From an uncultured Spirochaetia bacterium (GTDB taxonomy: Bacteria; Spirochaetota; UBA4802; JAGODF01): a DNA stretch of 11,282 nt. Below the pieces are notes generated by a model. It was given only the letters and a program-made list of their open reading frames with translations, had not been told where the DNA came from and searched no databases. Positions 1-6,547 of this stretch are shown here, in pieces; positions within the stretch are counted from its first letter, which is position 1; every line of letters starts with the position of its first letter. The position numbers and the translations under genes are program-made. The stretch is from NCBI GenBank assembly GCA_937967705.1, contig CALCJG010000191.1, forward strand, positions 1-11,282. Direction: 5' to 3'.

Positions 1-2
1 CC

Positions 3-1694
3 ATGGAGGACGAATTCATCAAAAAGATGCGTGATTTCGTCGACAAGGAAGAAACGAAAGGTCTGGCCCGGTATACCCCCAGAGAGGTAGCGGAGCTTCT
101 CGACAAGATAGGCGGAGCAGACAAATTCAACACAGGTGAAATCGAGAAATCGATGGTCAATATGTTCGGACATCTCCATGGTCATATTCAGCGCGGTATG
201 AATGACCTGGAGAACGAGACCAACTCGATACTGCGCCAGAAAACAGACGTTGGAGCCTTCGTACGCGGTGAAAACGCCTATGCTATCTTGAAATGTACCT
301 TTAAAGACAATGAGTTGAGACCCAAGTTCGTTTATGATGTAAAGCTGTCTGTCAACATCTTGGACAGTGAGCTGATCAGCCCCATCTACCATTATCAGGT
401 AACGGTTGAGTCCCTCCTGAAAGACGCCATCCAGAAGCATGTGCAGGATTTAATTGATCGTCAAATCCAGCAGCTCAACGATGAACTTCTCGATCAGGGA
501 AAGAACGAACTCTCCGGCGCTGAGATCATGTTCGAGAAGATCAAGAGAATTGAGAACTTCACGGATGACGACAAAGAAGATGAGAAGTCCAGACGATATA
601 CCATTCTTGCCAAGCGCTTCCTGGATAAGATAGAGGGTCTGCGTGCTGAAATAGATGTAGAGGAGTATGATCCGCTGAACATTAGGGAAAACATAAAGCA
701 TATCGTGGACGCGGAAAACATTCGTAACCGCGGATACAATACAGCTGTTAATGCCATTACCTCCATCCTGGATACCAGTAAGCTGGGATATCAGGTGTGC
801 GACAACATGAAGAACGCCCGCGTCTGCAAGATTCGGGAGTATGAGGAAATGGATCGCAACATCTTGCCCGATGAGCGCTATGCCATGAGACTGGCCTATT
901 ACGACCAGAATCAGTTGAGGGAAGAGAAGAAGGAATATGACCGTCAGATGGAATCCTTTACGAGGGAAGTCCTGAGGATTTGGGATGTGACCCATGCCTA
1001 CTACGAATCGAAGAAGAGATTCCGTTCTCTGAAAGACTTCGAGGACATGGCCAGCAGACTGATGAGTAAGGAGTGGAGACGTCAGAAGAAGGAAGAGGAT
1101 GAGGATCCTAATCATGTTCTCTGGAATGAAGTCGGTGAAATGTACAATGAGAGTTCCTTCGTTGAGAAGAATAACAGGACCTATGAGGATCGTATCGTCA
1201 ACCTCAAGAACAAGCTGAAGTATCTCCGTGAAATGCTGCAGAAGATGCACGGCTATCAGAACCCGGTTGAGCGTGTCATCCTCGACGAAAGGATTAACTT
1301 TATTGAAAGGCGTTTTAACGAGTTTACCTACAAGGTCAACCCCCATCATATTCAGCCGGGTCTTGTTCTTGATGTGGATATTGCCACAATCAAGAGAAAG
1401 CAGTATATGCTGAAGAACATGGCGAACGTTCTGAATGAATTCCTGTATGGGATATCCAGAGGCTTTGCTGATAGAGCTTTCGCGGCTTTCAAGAGAAGAA
1501 GATCCACCATGCGTGAGGATATTGAACAGACTTTTGCTTCTGATGAAGTTAAGGAAGATATCTTCGAAGCTGCCTATAAGTCCATTGGCGGTGAGGATAC
1601 ACCGGATATCGATACGAGCGGTATCAAGGGTTCGATCGACCTGTCTCCCAAGGCCAAACCCAAGGGAAAGACTTCGGGTCTCAAGGAACTGTAA
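3..1694 (+). CDS. cfpA: Cytoplasmic filament protein CfpA-like (5' end cut by window)
   Basis: This is probably the subunit of the cytoplasmic filament ribbon that runs under the inner membrane along the spirochaete cell. The visible 563 residues are highly charged, cysteine-poor and almost wholly helix-forming, with long Lys/Glu/Arg-rich coiled-coil-like stretches (roughly residues 140-240, 290-370 and 380-440). There is no signal peptide, membrane segment or enzyme motif. The last 35 residues form a Gly/Ser/Pro/Lys-rich tail. Known CfpA proteins are about 680 residues (78-79 kDa) as I recall, and this frame is open to the window edge. The Met at base 3 is therefore probably internal, with about 100 residues missing. 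The call rests on composition and on gene order: in T. pallidum cfpA (TP0748) also neighbours a hypothetical gene and ppdK. A terminator follows immediately. I recognise the family by character and context rather than by a diagnostic motif, so another coiled-coil protein remains possible. Confidence 0.7.
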   Translation: MEDEFIKKMRDFVDKEETKGLARYTPREVAELLDKIGGADKFNTGEIEKSMVNMFGHLHGHIQRGMNDLENETNSILRQKTDVGAFVRGENAYAILKCTFKDNELRPKFVYDVKLSVNILDSELISPIYHYQVTVESLLKDAIQKHVQDLIDRQIQQLNDELLDQGKNELSGAEIMFEKIKRIENFTDDDKEDEKSRRYTILAKRFLDKIEGLRAEIDVEEYDPLNIRENIKHIVDAENIRNRGYNTAVNAITSILDTSKLGYQVCDNMKNARVCKIREYEEMDRNILPDERYAMRLAYYDQNQLREEKKEYDRQMESFTREVLRIWDVTHAYYESKKRFRSLKDFEDMASRLMSKEWRRQKKEEDEDPNHVLWNEVGEMYNESSFVEKNNRTYEDRIVNLKNKLKYLREMLQKMHGYQNPVERVILDERINFIERRFNEFTYKVNPHHIQPGLVLDVDIATIKRKQYMLKNMANVLNEFLYGISRGFADRAFAAFKRRRSTMREDIEQTFASDEVKEDIFEAAYKSIGGEDTPDIDTSGIKGSIDLSPKAKPKGKTSGLKEL

Positions 1695-1712
1695 ACAATT
1701 GAATCGAAACAC

Positions 1713-1748
1713 AAAGGGGCTGTCCGATAAGGCAGCCCCTTTTTTTTT
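1713..1748 (+). terminator. Intrinsic terminator after cfpA
   Basis: A perfect 10-bp stem (bases 1713-1722 with 1733-1742, core GGGGCTG/CAGCCCC) has a ten-base loop and runs into nine T residues at 1740-1748. It starts 18 bases after the cfpA stop codon. This is a textbook Rho-independent terminator and suggests that the next gene has its own promoter or depends on read-through. Confidence 0.9.
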
Positions 1749-1835
1749 AAAACTGAAGAACTTAGTCATTTTCCCCTATTATGGCCAGGTAAAAGGAAAA
1801 ATAATGATCCCCGGTAAAAAAAACACACAAAATAC

Positions 1836-1864
1836 TTGCATTATAAAATCGAGGTGTATAGGAT
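1836..1864 (+). promoter_or_regulatory. Possible sigma-70-type promoter for the gene at 1919
   Basis: TTGCAT at 1836-1841 is followed 17 bases later by TAGGAT at 1859-1864; an overlapping TATAGG lies at 1857-1862. Both hexamers are imperfect. They sit between the cfpA terminator and the next start codon, where a promoter is needed, and the surroundings are AT-rich. The match is weak and the placement is inferred mainly from context. Confidence 0.35.
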
Positions 1865-1903
1865 AAACAAAATAACGTGTCCGTCAGCTATATCCAACAA
1901 ATC

Positions 1904-1910
1904 AAAGGAG
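1904..1910 (+). promoter_or_regulatory. Ribosome binding site fixing the start at 1919
   Basis: AAAGGAG sits 8 bases before ATG 1919. The in-frame GTG at 1877 has no comparable site, so the shorter start is preferred. Confidence 0.8.
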
Positions 1911-1918
1911 TAGTTATT

Positions 1919-2857
1919 ATGGAAACAACATATTTTACATTGGCAACAAAAGCTAATTTTAATAAGTCTTTGCGACATTTTTATAAAGTAAACGAAGTGG
2001 TTGAGGAAGTGGATTCCAGGAGGAATTTGGCTGATGTCATTAATGCTCAGCTTGATGCCAATGATATTATCTCGGATCAGATATTACCCATTGTTGGTGC
2101 GGTTATCAGGGATAAATATAGTTTCAGCTATGATTCTTACAGTATACACGAGACTGTATCAGATTTTACTAAAATTGCCAGTGAGACGGCAAAATGGACT
2201 GCCCTGGATCTCCTGCTAGTCTACTACTCTCCCAACGGGAGCATCGTGTTGATCAACCCCAAAAATGTGGATCATTGGGAAAGAGCCAGAGAGCTGGTAC
2301 GAGATCAGCTGGTTGTTGTTTACGCGAAATATCTAAAAGGTGACAACAAAAAACTTGAGCAGGAAGCGATATCGGCCATAGAGGAAATGCTGGCAGGGAA
2401 GGATGTTTTCATCAATAAAGAGTTTATCGATCAGACGGTGGTTGCCAAGGCCCCTGTCCAGGCTCCCCCTCAGCAGGCCGCTGCAGCTCCCTCTGCCAAG
2501 GCTCCTGCTGCAGTTCCTCCCGGAAAACGAAAAATGACTCCCAAGTATGGGGTGCAGGTTTCCAACGAGCTTTTCCATAACGGCAATGTGGAGGCATGGA
2601 AAAAGATTGTGGAGAGTTTCAATGCCGCTTTTCCCGATCTTCAGGTACATATTTTCTTTGAGGGCGAAGTGATCAATGATATCAACTCATTGTTCAAATG
2701 GGGAAAAGTAAAACACGGTGACCAGATATTCTTTCAGGTTTCCGGAGAAAATATTCGAGGCGTTTCCAAACTTCAAAAATATCTCTTCGAAGGGGCAAGT
2801 CAGAGATTCGAGCAATTTTTGAAGATTGGCGTGGGAAGAGTTTTGAATCTGTTCTAA
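1919..2857 (+). CDS. Hypothetical protein with Ala/Pro linker and possible HPr-like C-terminal domain
   Basis: No known gene is recognised with certainty. The 312-residue product has three parts. Residues 1-175 form a mixed alpha/beta domain I cannot name. Residues 177-201 are a flexible Ala/Pro/Gln linker, and residues 209-312 form a compact C-terminal domain. The C-terminal part resembles the PTS phosphocarrier HPr: a beta strand leads into LFH at 218-220, where HPr has GLH with its phosphorylated His15. A helix follows, then an SLFK motif at 257-260 corresponding to the HPr Ser46 region, then HGDQI and a VSGEN turn at 274-278. The Arg and Pro that follow His15 in HPr are absent, and the spacing to SLFK is six residues longer. 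The HPr assignment is therefore tentative. There is no signal peptide or membrane segment. ATG 1919 was chosen because AAAGGAG lies 8 bases upstream; the frame stays open to a GTG at 1877 with no good site. It lies between cfpA and a PEP-utilising enzyme gene. Confidence 0.85.
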   Translation: METTYFTLATKANFNKSLRHFYKVNEVVEEVDSRRNLADVINAQLDANDIISDQILPIVGAVIRDKYSFSYDSYSIHETVSDFTKIASETAKWTALDLLLVYYSPNGSIVLINPKNVDHWERARELVRDQLVVVYAKYLKGDNKKLEQEAISAIEEMLAGKDVFINKEFIDQTVVAKAPVQAPPQQAAAAPSAKAPAAVPPGKRKMTPKYGVQVSNELFHNGNVEAWKKIVESFNAAFPDLQVHIFFEGEVINDINSLFKWGKVKHGDQIFFQVSGENIRGVSKLQKYLFEGASQRFEQFLKIGVGRVLNLF

Positions 2858-2870
2858 ATATTCCGGGTAA

Positions 2871-2907
2871 GGCCTGATGGCCTGAATAAATGCAGGACTT
2901 GTCCTGC
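2871..2907 (+). repeat. Direct repeat plus perfect inverted repeat in the leader of the PPDK-family gene
   Basis: Two copies of GGCCTGA (2871-2877 and 2879-2885) are followed by a perfect inverted repeat, GCAGGAC (2892-2898) and GTCCTGC (2901-2907), separated by TT. There is no T-run after the hairpin, so it is not an intrinsic terminator. It lies between the hypothetical gene and the ribosome binding site of the PPDK-family gene. It could affect mRNA stability, processing or protein binding; nothing shows which. Confidence 0.5.
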
Positions 2908-2924
2908 CGGTTAATAACTAATCT

Positions 2925-2929
2925 GGAGG
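2925..2929 (+). promoter_or_regulatory. Ribosome binding site fixing the start at 2941
   Basis: GGAGG lies 11 bases before ATG 2941. The upstream in-frame ATG at 2890 would add 17 residues, has no comparable site, and its first codons overlap the inverted repeat, so 2941 is preferred. Confidence 0.75.
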
Positions 2930-2940
2930 CTTCGATCATT

Positions 2941-5538
2941 ATGGAAAATATTATTTATTTCAGTAAGGATTTAAAGGATGTTGATGATAAGATGCACAAG
3001 AAGCTGGGTATTCGCGGCAGAAGGGCGGTGGATCTTGCCGTCATGGGATTGCCCATTGCTCCCGGATTTATTATAGATTCCGAGCTGACGCAGAAACTGC
3101 CTCAGGTGAATGTCAAACAGCTGATAAAAACCTTTGTGGATAAAATCGAGAAGGATATCAAAAAGAAGTTCGGGGACACGCAGAAACCCCTGCTCCTCAA
3201 GGTTGTTTTAAGTTCTGATCTGAATGTACCCTTCTTCCCCTCCATTCACAATATTGGACTGAATGAGAAGACTGTGGATGCTTTTGCCAAATATACCAGT
3301 GAAGACTTTGCCTATGGTGAATACCGCTTTCTACTAAGGAGCATGGCTCTGAAAATCTATGGACTGGATGAAGCAGAACTCAATAAACTTGAAGAAAAGA
3401 TGGGAAAAGCCCCAAAGGCTGCAGACTTGAAGGCCGTCGTTAATAATTATAAAAAGTATCTCGGGGATAAATACAGTGATGATGTGTATGATCAGCTGGG
3501 ACTCATACTGAAGGGTGCTGCTGCAAAGTATTGTGACAGCGATATCGATGTGGATAATTCCCTTTCGCTGATGGTTCAGGCCATGGTATACGGCAACTTC
3601 GGTGACAACTCCTATTCAGGGAATTATTACACACGGAATATCGTAACTGGAGACCCGGATATTCAGGGTAACTTTCTCAAGAATGAGTTTGACATCGATA
3701 GGGGAAAACCCAAAGAGATTGCACAAATCGACAAGAAATACTATGACAAGTTTTCAGAGATCGCCAAAAAGATCGAAGACAATTTCCGGGAAATCAGGGA
3801 AATCAAGTTTACTATAGAGGAGGGCGATTTCTGGCTGGTTGAGCAGCGCGAAGTGGATGAAAAGTCCACACAGTCTCATATCAAGACCCTGTTGGATCTC
3901 TGCAAGAGGAAGGTGATTTCAGAGGATTTTCTGGTTCAGAGCATCAAACCGAATCAGTTGAATGAACTTCTCCATCCGGTCATTGATCCCAGAACAACGA
4001 AAAATGTGAAGAGTATAAAGGGCGGTATTGCAGGTTCCACAGGTGCTGCTATTGGCCGTGTCTTCTTTTCCACTCCGAAGCTTCTTGAGGAATACAAAAA
4101 AGCCATTATGCACGGGGGAGATACCAATCTCATCCTGATTCTTGTGTCGAGTTATGCGGAGGATGTTAAGGCCATCGAAGTGTCAAAAGGGGTTATAACA
4201 TCGGAAGGTGGATTTTCGTCGCATGCTCCGGTTGTAGCCAGAAGCCTTGGGAAAGTGGCCATGGTGCAGCCCGAGATGAAGATTCGGGGAAACACCTTGA
4301 CCCTTGCAGGCAAAACGGTGAAGGAAGGGGATTACGTTTCCATTAACGTTCCTTATTATGAAGCTCCCACGATCTACCTGGATCGAGTGGGTCTTATCGA
4401 ACCAAACTTTGCCGAAAACGGACTCCTGGAGTTCCTTGGTATTGTAGAGAATTTTATCAATGATTTTGACGTACGCGCCAACGCGGATCTCGGAAGGGAT
4501 GCCAAGGTTGCCCGTGATTTCCTGGCAAAGGGAATAGGTCTCTGCCGTACAGAACACATGTTCTTTAATGAAAAACGGATCATGAAATTCCGTGAAATGA
4601 TCCTTTCCGAAACGGAACAGGAAAGACGCAAGGCTCTTGATGAGCTTAAACCCATGCAGAGATCCGATTTCTACGACCTCTTTAAGATCATGGTGGGCTT
4701 CCCCGTCACCATCCGCCTGCTTGATGCGCCGCTGCATGAATTTCTTCCCAGGACCGAAAACAGCATGAAAGATTTTGTCAAACACATGCAGGGTCGGGTT
4801 AAGGGCATGTCCGCTGAAGAGGTGAAGGCCCGATGTGAAGAGCTGGCGGAGATGAATCCGATGCTGGGGCACAGAGGATGCCGTGTGGCCATTACCTATC
4901 CTGAAATCTACGAAATGCAGTGCCGTGCGATTTTTGAAGCGGCATGTATGCTGAAAAAAGAGGGGATTGATGTCAAACCCGAGATCATGATCCCCATAGT
5001 CATGAGTGAGCAGGAGCTTAAGTTCATTAAAAACGGCAAGAAGATTGAAGGCAAAGAGGTGAGGGGCATTCGGGATATCCGCGATGAGGTGCTGGCGGAA
5101 TATGGAATAGATGACATGGAGTATAAAGTGGGAACGATGATAGAGTTGCCGGCTGCCGCGCTTGGTGCCGGTACCATAGCTCAATATGCGGAATTCTTCA
5201 GCTTCGGCACCAACGACCTGACCCAGACGACCTATGGGTTGTCCCGCGATGATGTCAATTCTTTCTTCCCGGATTACTCCCTCTACGACCTGTTGAAGAA
5301 CAATCCGTTTAAGGTCCTGGGGGATCAGGTTAAGGAATTGATAGAGGTTGCTTCACTGCGGGGACGTTTGACCAGACCGGACATAAAGATGGGTCTGTGC
5401 GGTGAGCATGGAGCTGACCCGGAGAATATCGAGTTCTGCATTAAAGCGGGCCTCAATTACGTGTCCTGTTCTCCCTATTCCATACCGCTCTCCAAGCTTG
5501 CAGTGGCGCAGTATAATCTGAAGCAGAAGAGCGAGTAG
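2941..5538 (+). CDS. ppdK: PPDK-family PEP-utilising phosphotransferase with degenerate ATP-grasp domain
   Basis: Family members interconvert pyruvate, ATP and Pi with PEP, AMP and PPi through a phosphohistidine. The 865 residues match the usual 870-900 and keep the domain order. An N-terminal ATP-grasp region (1-340) is followed by the swivelling phosphohistidine domain (about 355-475), with EGGFSSH carrying His428. The PEP/pyruvate TIM barrel (about 500-865) has GLCRTEH with Arg536, IRLLD with Arg592, GHRGCR, GTMIE with Glu735, GTND with Asn758/Asp759 and GLCGEHG with catalytic Cys820. The ATP half is odd: GGKG is GIRG at 23-26 (Lys to Arg), VRSGA is VVLSS at 88-92 (Arg lost), and the AQGEDVV loop is absent near 244-255. 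TIEEG (291-295) and Arg303 remain. PAAA at 737-740 recalls PTS enzyme I rather than the PRAA common in PPDK. Family membership is certain, but dikinase activity is doubtful. It may instead move phosphate between PEP and a partner, possibly the HPr-like protein upstream. A terminator follows. Confidence 0.9.
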   Translation: MENIIYFSKDLKDVDDKMHKKLGIRGRRAVDLAVMGLPIAPGFIIDSELTQKLPQVNVKQLIKTFVDKIEKDIKKKFGDTQKPLLLKVVLSSDLNVPFFPSIHNIGLNEKTVDAFAKYTSEDFAYGEYRFLLRSMALKIYGLDEAELNKLEEKMGKAPKAADLKAVVNNYKKYLGDKYSDDVYDQLGLILKGAAAKYCDSDIDVDNSLSLMVQAMVYGNFGDNSYSGNYYTRNIVTGDPDIQGNFLKNEFDIDRGKPKEIAQIDKKYYDKFSEIAKKIEDNFREIREIKFTIEEGDFWLVEQREVDEKSTQSHIKTLLDLCKRKVISEDFLVQSIKPNQLNELLHPVIDPRTTKNVKSIKGGIAGSTGAAIGRVFFSTPKLLEEYKKAIMHGGDTNLILILVSSYAEDVKAIEVSKGVITSEGGFSSHAPVVARSLGKVAMVQPEMKIRGNTLTLAGKTVKEGDYVSINVPYYEAPTIYLDRVGLIEPNFAENGLLEFLGIVENFINDFDVRANADLGRDAKVARDFLAKGIGLCRTEHMFFNEKRIMKFREMILSETEQERRKALDELKPMQRSDFYDLFKIMVGFPVTIRLLDAPLHEFLPRTENSMKDFVKHMQGRVKGMSAEEVKARCEELAEMNPMLGHRGCRVAITYPEIYEMQCRAIFEAACMLKKEGIDVKPEIMIPIVMSEQELKFIKNGKKIEGKEVRGIRDIRDEVLAEYGIDDMEYKVGTMIELPAAALGAGTIAQYAEFFSFGTNDLTQTTYGLSRDDVNSFFPDYSLYDLLKNNPFKVLGDQVKELIEVASLRGRLTRPDIKMGLCGEHGADPENIEFCIKAGLNYVSCSPYSIPLSKLAVAQYNLKQKSE

Positions 5539-5577
5539 TTACTATGTGAGACTTGGCACAGGAGTTCTTTTCCGATG

Positions 5578-5624
5578 AGCCCTTCATTTTGCCCGGGATG
5601 CCGGGATGAAATGAAGGGCTTTTC
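5578..5624 (+). terminator. Long hairpin terminator after the PPDK-family gene
   Basis: AGCCCTTCATTT (5578-5589) pairs perfectly with 5609-5620 to give a 12-bp stem. An inner 5-bp stem CCCGG/CCGGG (5592-5596 with 5601-5605) caps it with a GATG loop. TTTT follows at 5620-5623. On the minus strand no T-run follows the hairpin, so it serves mainly the + strand transcript, although it also lies just past the stop codon of the converging gene. Confidence 0.85.
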
Positions 5625-5631
5625 ATTATAT

Positions 5632-6381
5632 TTAAATTTTCCGGTTAAGGTGTACCGCGCCGCATATCCGGCATTTGGGATTGCGCTTCAGCCGGATGGA
5701 ATCCAGGGTCATTGCTAATCCGTCATAGATGAGCAGCCGGTCTTTTAGATTACTGTTTAAGCCTACCAGGTATTTTATCGCTTCAGTGGCCTGCAGGGCC
5801 CCAATCACACCCGCCGTGGCACCGAGAACGGGAACGGATTCCTTTTTTATTTTTCGCGGAATAAAGCAGGCCAGACAGGATGTTTCCGGAGGGTGGAGAA
5901 AGGTGATTTGTCCCCGAAAAGCTTCGATACCCGCATGGATCAGGGGGAGGGCGTTGTCGACGGCAAAACGATTCAGGTGATGTCGGGCGTCATAATTATC
6001 CAGGCAGTCCAGCAGAACGTCGGCATCTTCAATTAGGGCTTTCGTGTTTTTTCGGGATATCTTTTCCCGGAGAGGGATGATCTCCACATTCGGATTTATC
6101 TCCCTGACGCGTTCCTCTGCGGATTTCACCTTGTAACGTCCAATTCTCCTGTCAGAGTGGAGTATTTGACGGTTGAGATTGGAAAGCTCCACTCGGTCAT
6201 AATCACAAATCCTGATCCTTCCGACCCCCGCTGATGCGAGATAGAGCAGGACGGGGCTTCCTAGTCCTCCAGCACCCGCAATGAAAACAGTGGACCCCTT
6301 TAGTTTTTCCTGTATTTGTCTGCTCCAGCCCTTGATGGACAGCTGTCTGCTGTAGCGAATCAGATCATCTTTTCCTAACAT
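5632..6381 (-). CDS. MoeB/ThiF/HesA-family E1-like adenylyltransferase
   Basis: These enzymes adenylate the C-terminal glycine of a ubiquitin-like sulfur carrier (MoaD, ThiS or similar) in molybdopterin, thiamine or related pathways. The 249-residue length is typical. The N-terminus IRYSRQL is the family hallmark. It is followed by the nucleotide-binding GAGGLGSP (36-43), a strand-end Asp60, NLNRQ (68-72) with the conserved Arg, Lys84 and Lys86, and DCLDN (125-129). Two CxxC pairs (Cys169/172 and Cys237/240) form the structural zinc site. The cysteine found before AGV in MoeB, and used for thioester or persulfide chemistry in ThiF, is absent: the segment reads VPVLGATAGVIG (183-194). Start 6381 was chosen because the family begins at this point and a promoter-like pair lies just upstream. 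An in-frame ATG at 6447 would add 22 residues. No carrier-protein or cofactor-pathway gene is nearby, so the pathway is undetermined. It converges on the PPDK-family gene. Confidence 0.88.
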   Translation of the reverse strand: MLGKDDLIRYSRQLSIKGWSRQIQEKLKGSTVFIAGAGGLGSPVLLYLASAGVGRIRICDYDRVELSNLNRQILHSDRRIGRYKVKSAEERVREINPNVEIIPLREKISRKNTKALIEDADVLLDCLDNYDARHHLNRFAVDNALPLIHAGIEAFRGQITFLHPPETSCLACFIPRKIKKESVPVLGATAGVIGALQATEAIKYLVGLNSNLKDRLLIYDGLAMTLDSIRLKRNPKCRICGAVHLNRKI

Positions 6382-6422
6382 GGTATATACCCGTACATAG
6401 TCGAAAGCATCGTTCCCGGCAA

Positions 6423-6450
6423 ATAATACTTGCCTAGTATGTTTCATCAA
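6423..6450 (-). promoter_or_regulatory. Possible promoter for the MoeB/ThiF-family gene
   Basis: Read on the minus strand, TTGATG (6450-6445), a 16-base spacer and TATTAT (6428-6423) resemble a sigma-70 promoter (4/6 and 5/6 matches). Transcription would begin near 6416, giving a leader of about 35 bases to ATG 6381. The -35 element overlaps the alternative ATG at 6447, which favours the shorter protein. Confidence 0.45.
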
Positions 6451-6475
6451 TCAATAATTTACCTGAATAGATTTG

Positions 6476-6505
6476 TTGGCATTTTGTTGTGAATGGAATT
6501 ATAGA
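6476..6505 (+). promoter_or_regulatory. Possible promoter for the motility operon
   Basis: TTGGCA (6476-6481, 5/6 to TTGACA) is followed by an 18-base spacer and TATAGA (6500-6505, 4/6 to TATAAT). Transcription would start near 6512, about 36 bases before ATG 6548. It is back-to-back with the minus-strand promoter candidate. No sigma-28-like element was found here. Confidence 0.42.
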
Positions 6506-6547
6506 TAAAGCACCATTTGAAAGCTTAAGGATCTACAGATATATAAT

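Noticed and set aside
1722..1730. CCGATAA resembling a sigma-28 -10 element
   Set aside because: It lies in the loop of the cfpA terminator and has no TAAA at the right distance upstream.
450..1769. Long minus-strand ORF (439 codons) opposite cfpA
   Set aside because: It is a shadow of the cfpA reading frame. It has no start context and no recognisable domain, and its start lies beyond the cfpA terminator.
1804..1866. 20-codon ORF with an AAAGG site upstream in the cfpA downstream gap
   Set aside because: It is very short, has no recognisable sequence, and ends inside the likely promoter of the next gene. A leader peptide cannot be excluded but is not supported.
4183..5184. 333-codon minus-strand ORF opposite the PPDK-family gene
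   Set aside because: It is wholly inside a gene with clear conserved catalytic motifs on the + strand, and its translation has no family resemblance.
5553..5568. TTGGCAC followed by AGGAGTTC, resembling a sigma-54 promoter
   Set aside because: The -24 box is good, but the invariant GC of the -12 box is absent. It sits just before a terminator and faces a converging gene.
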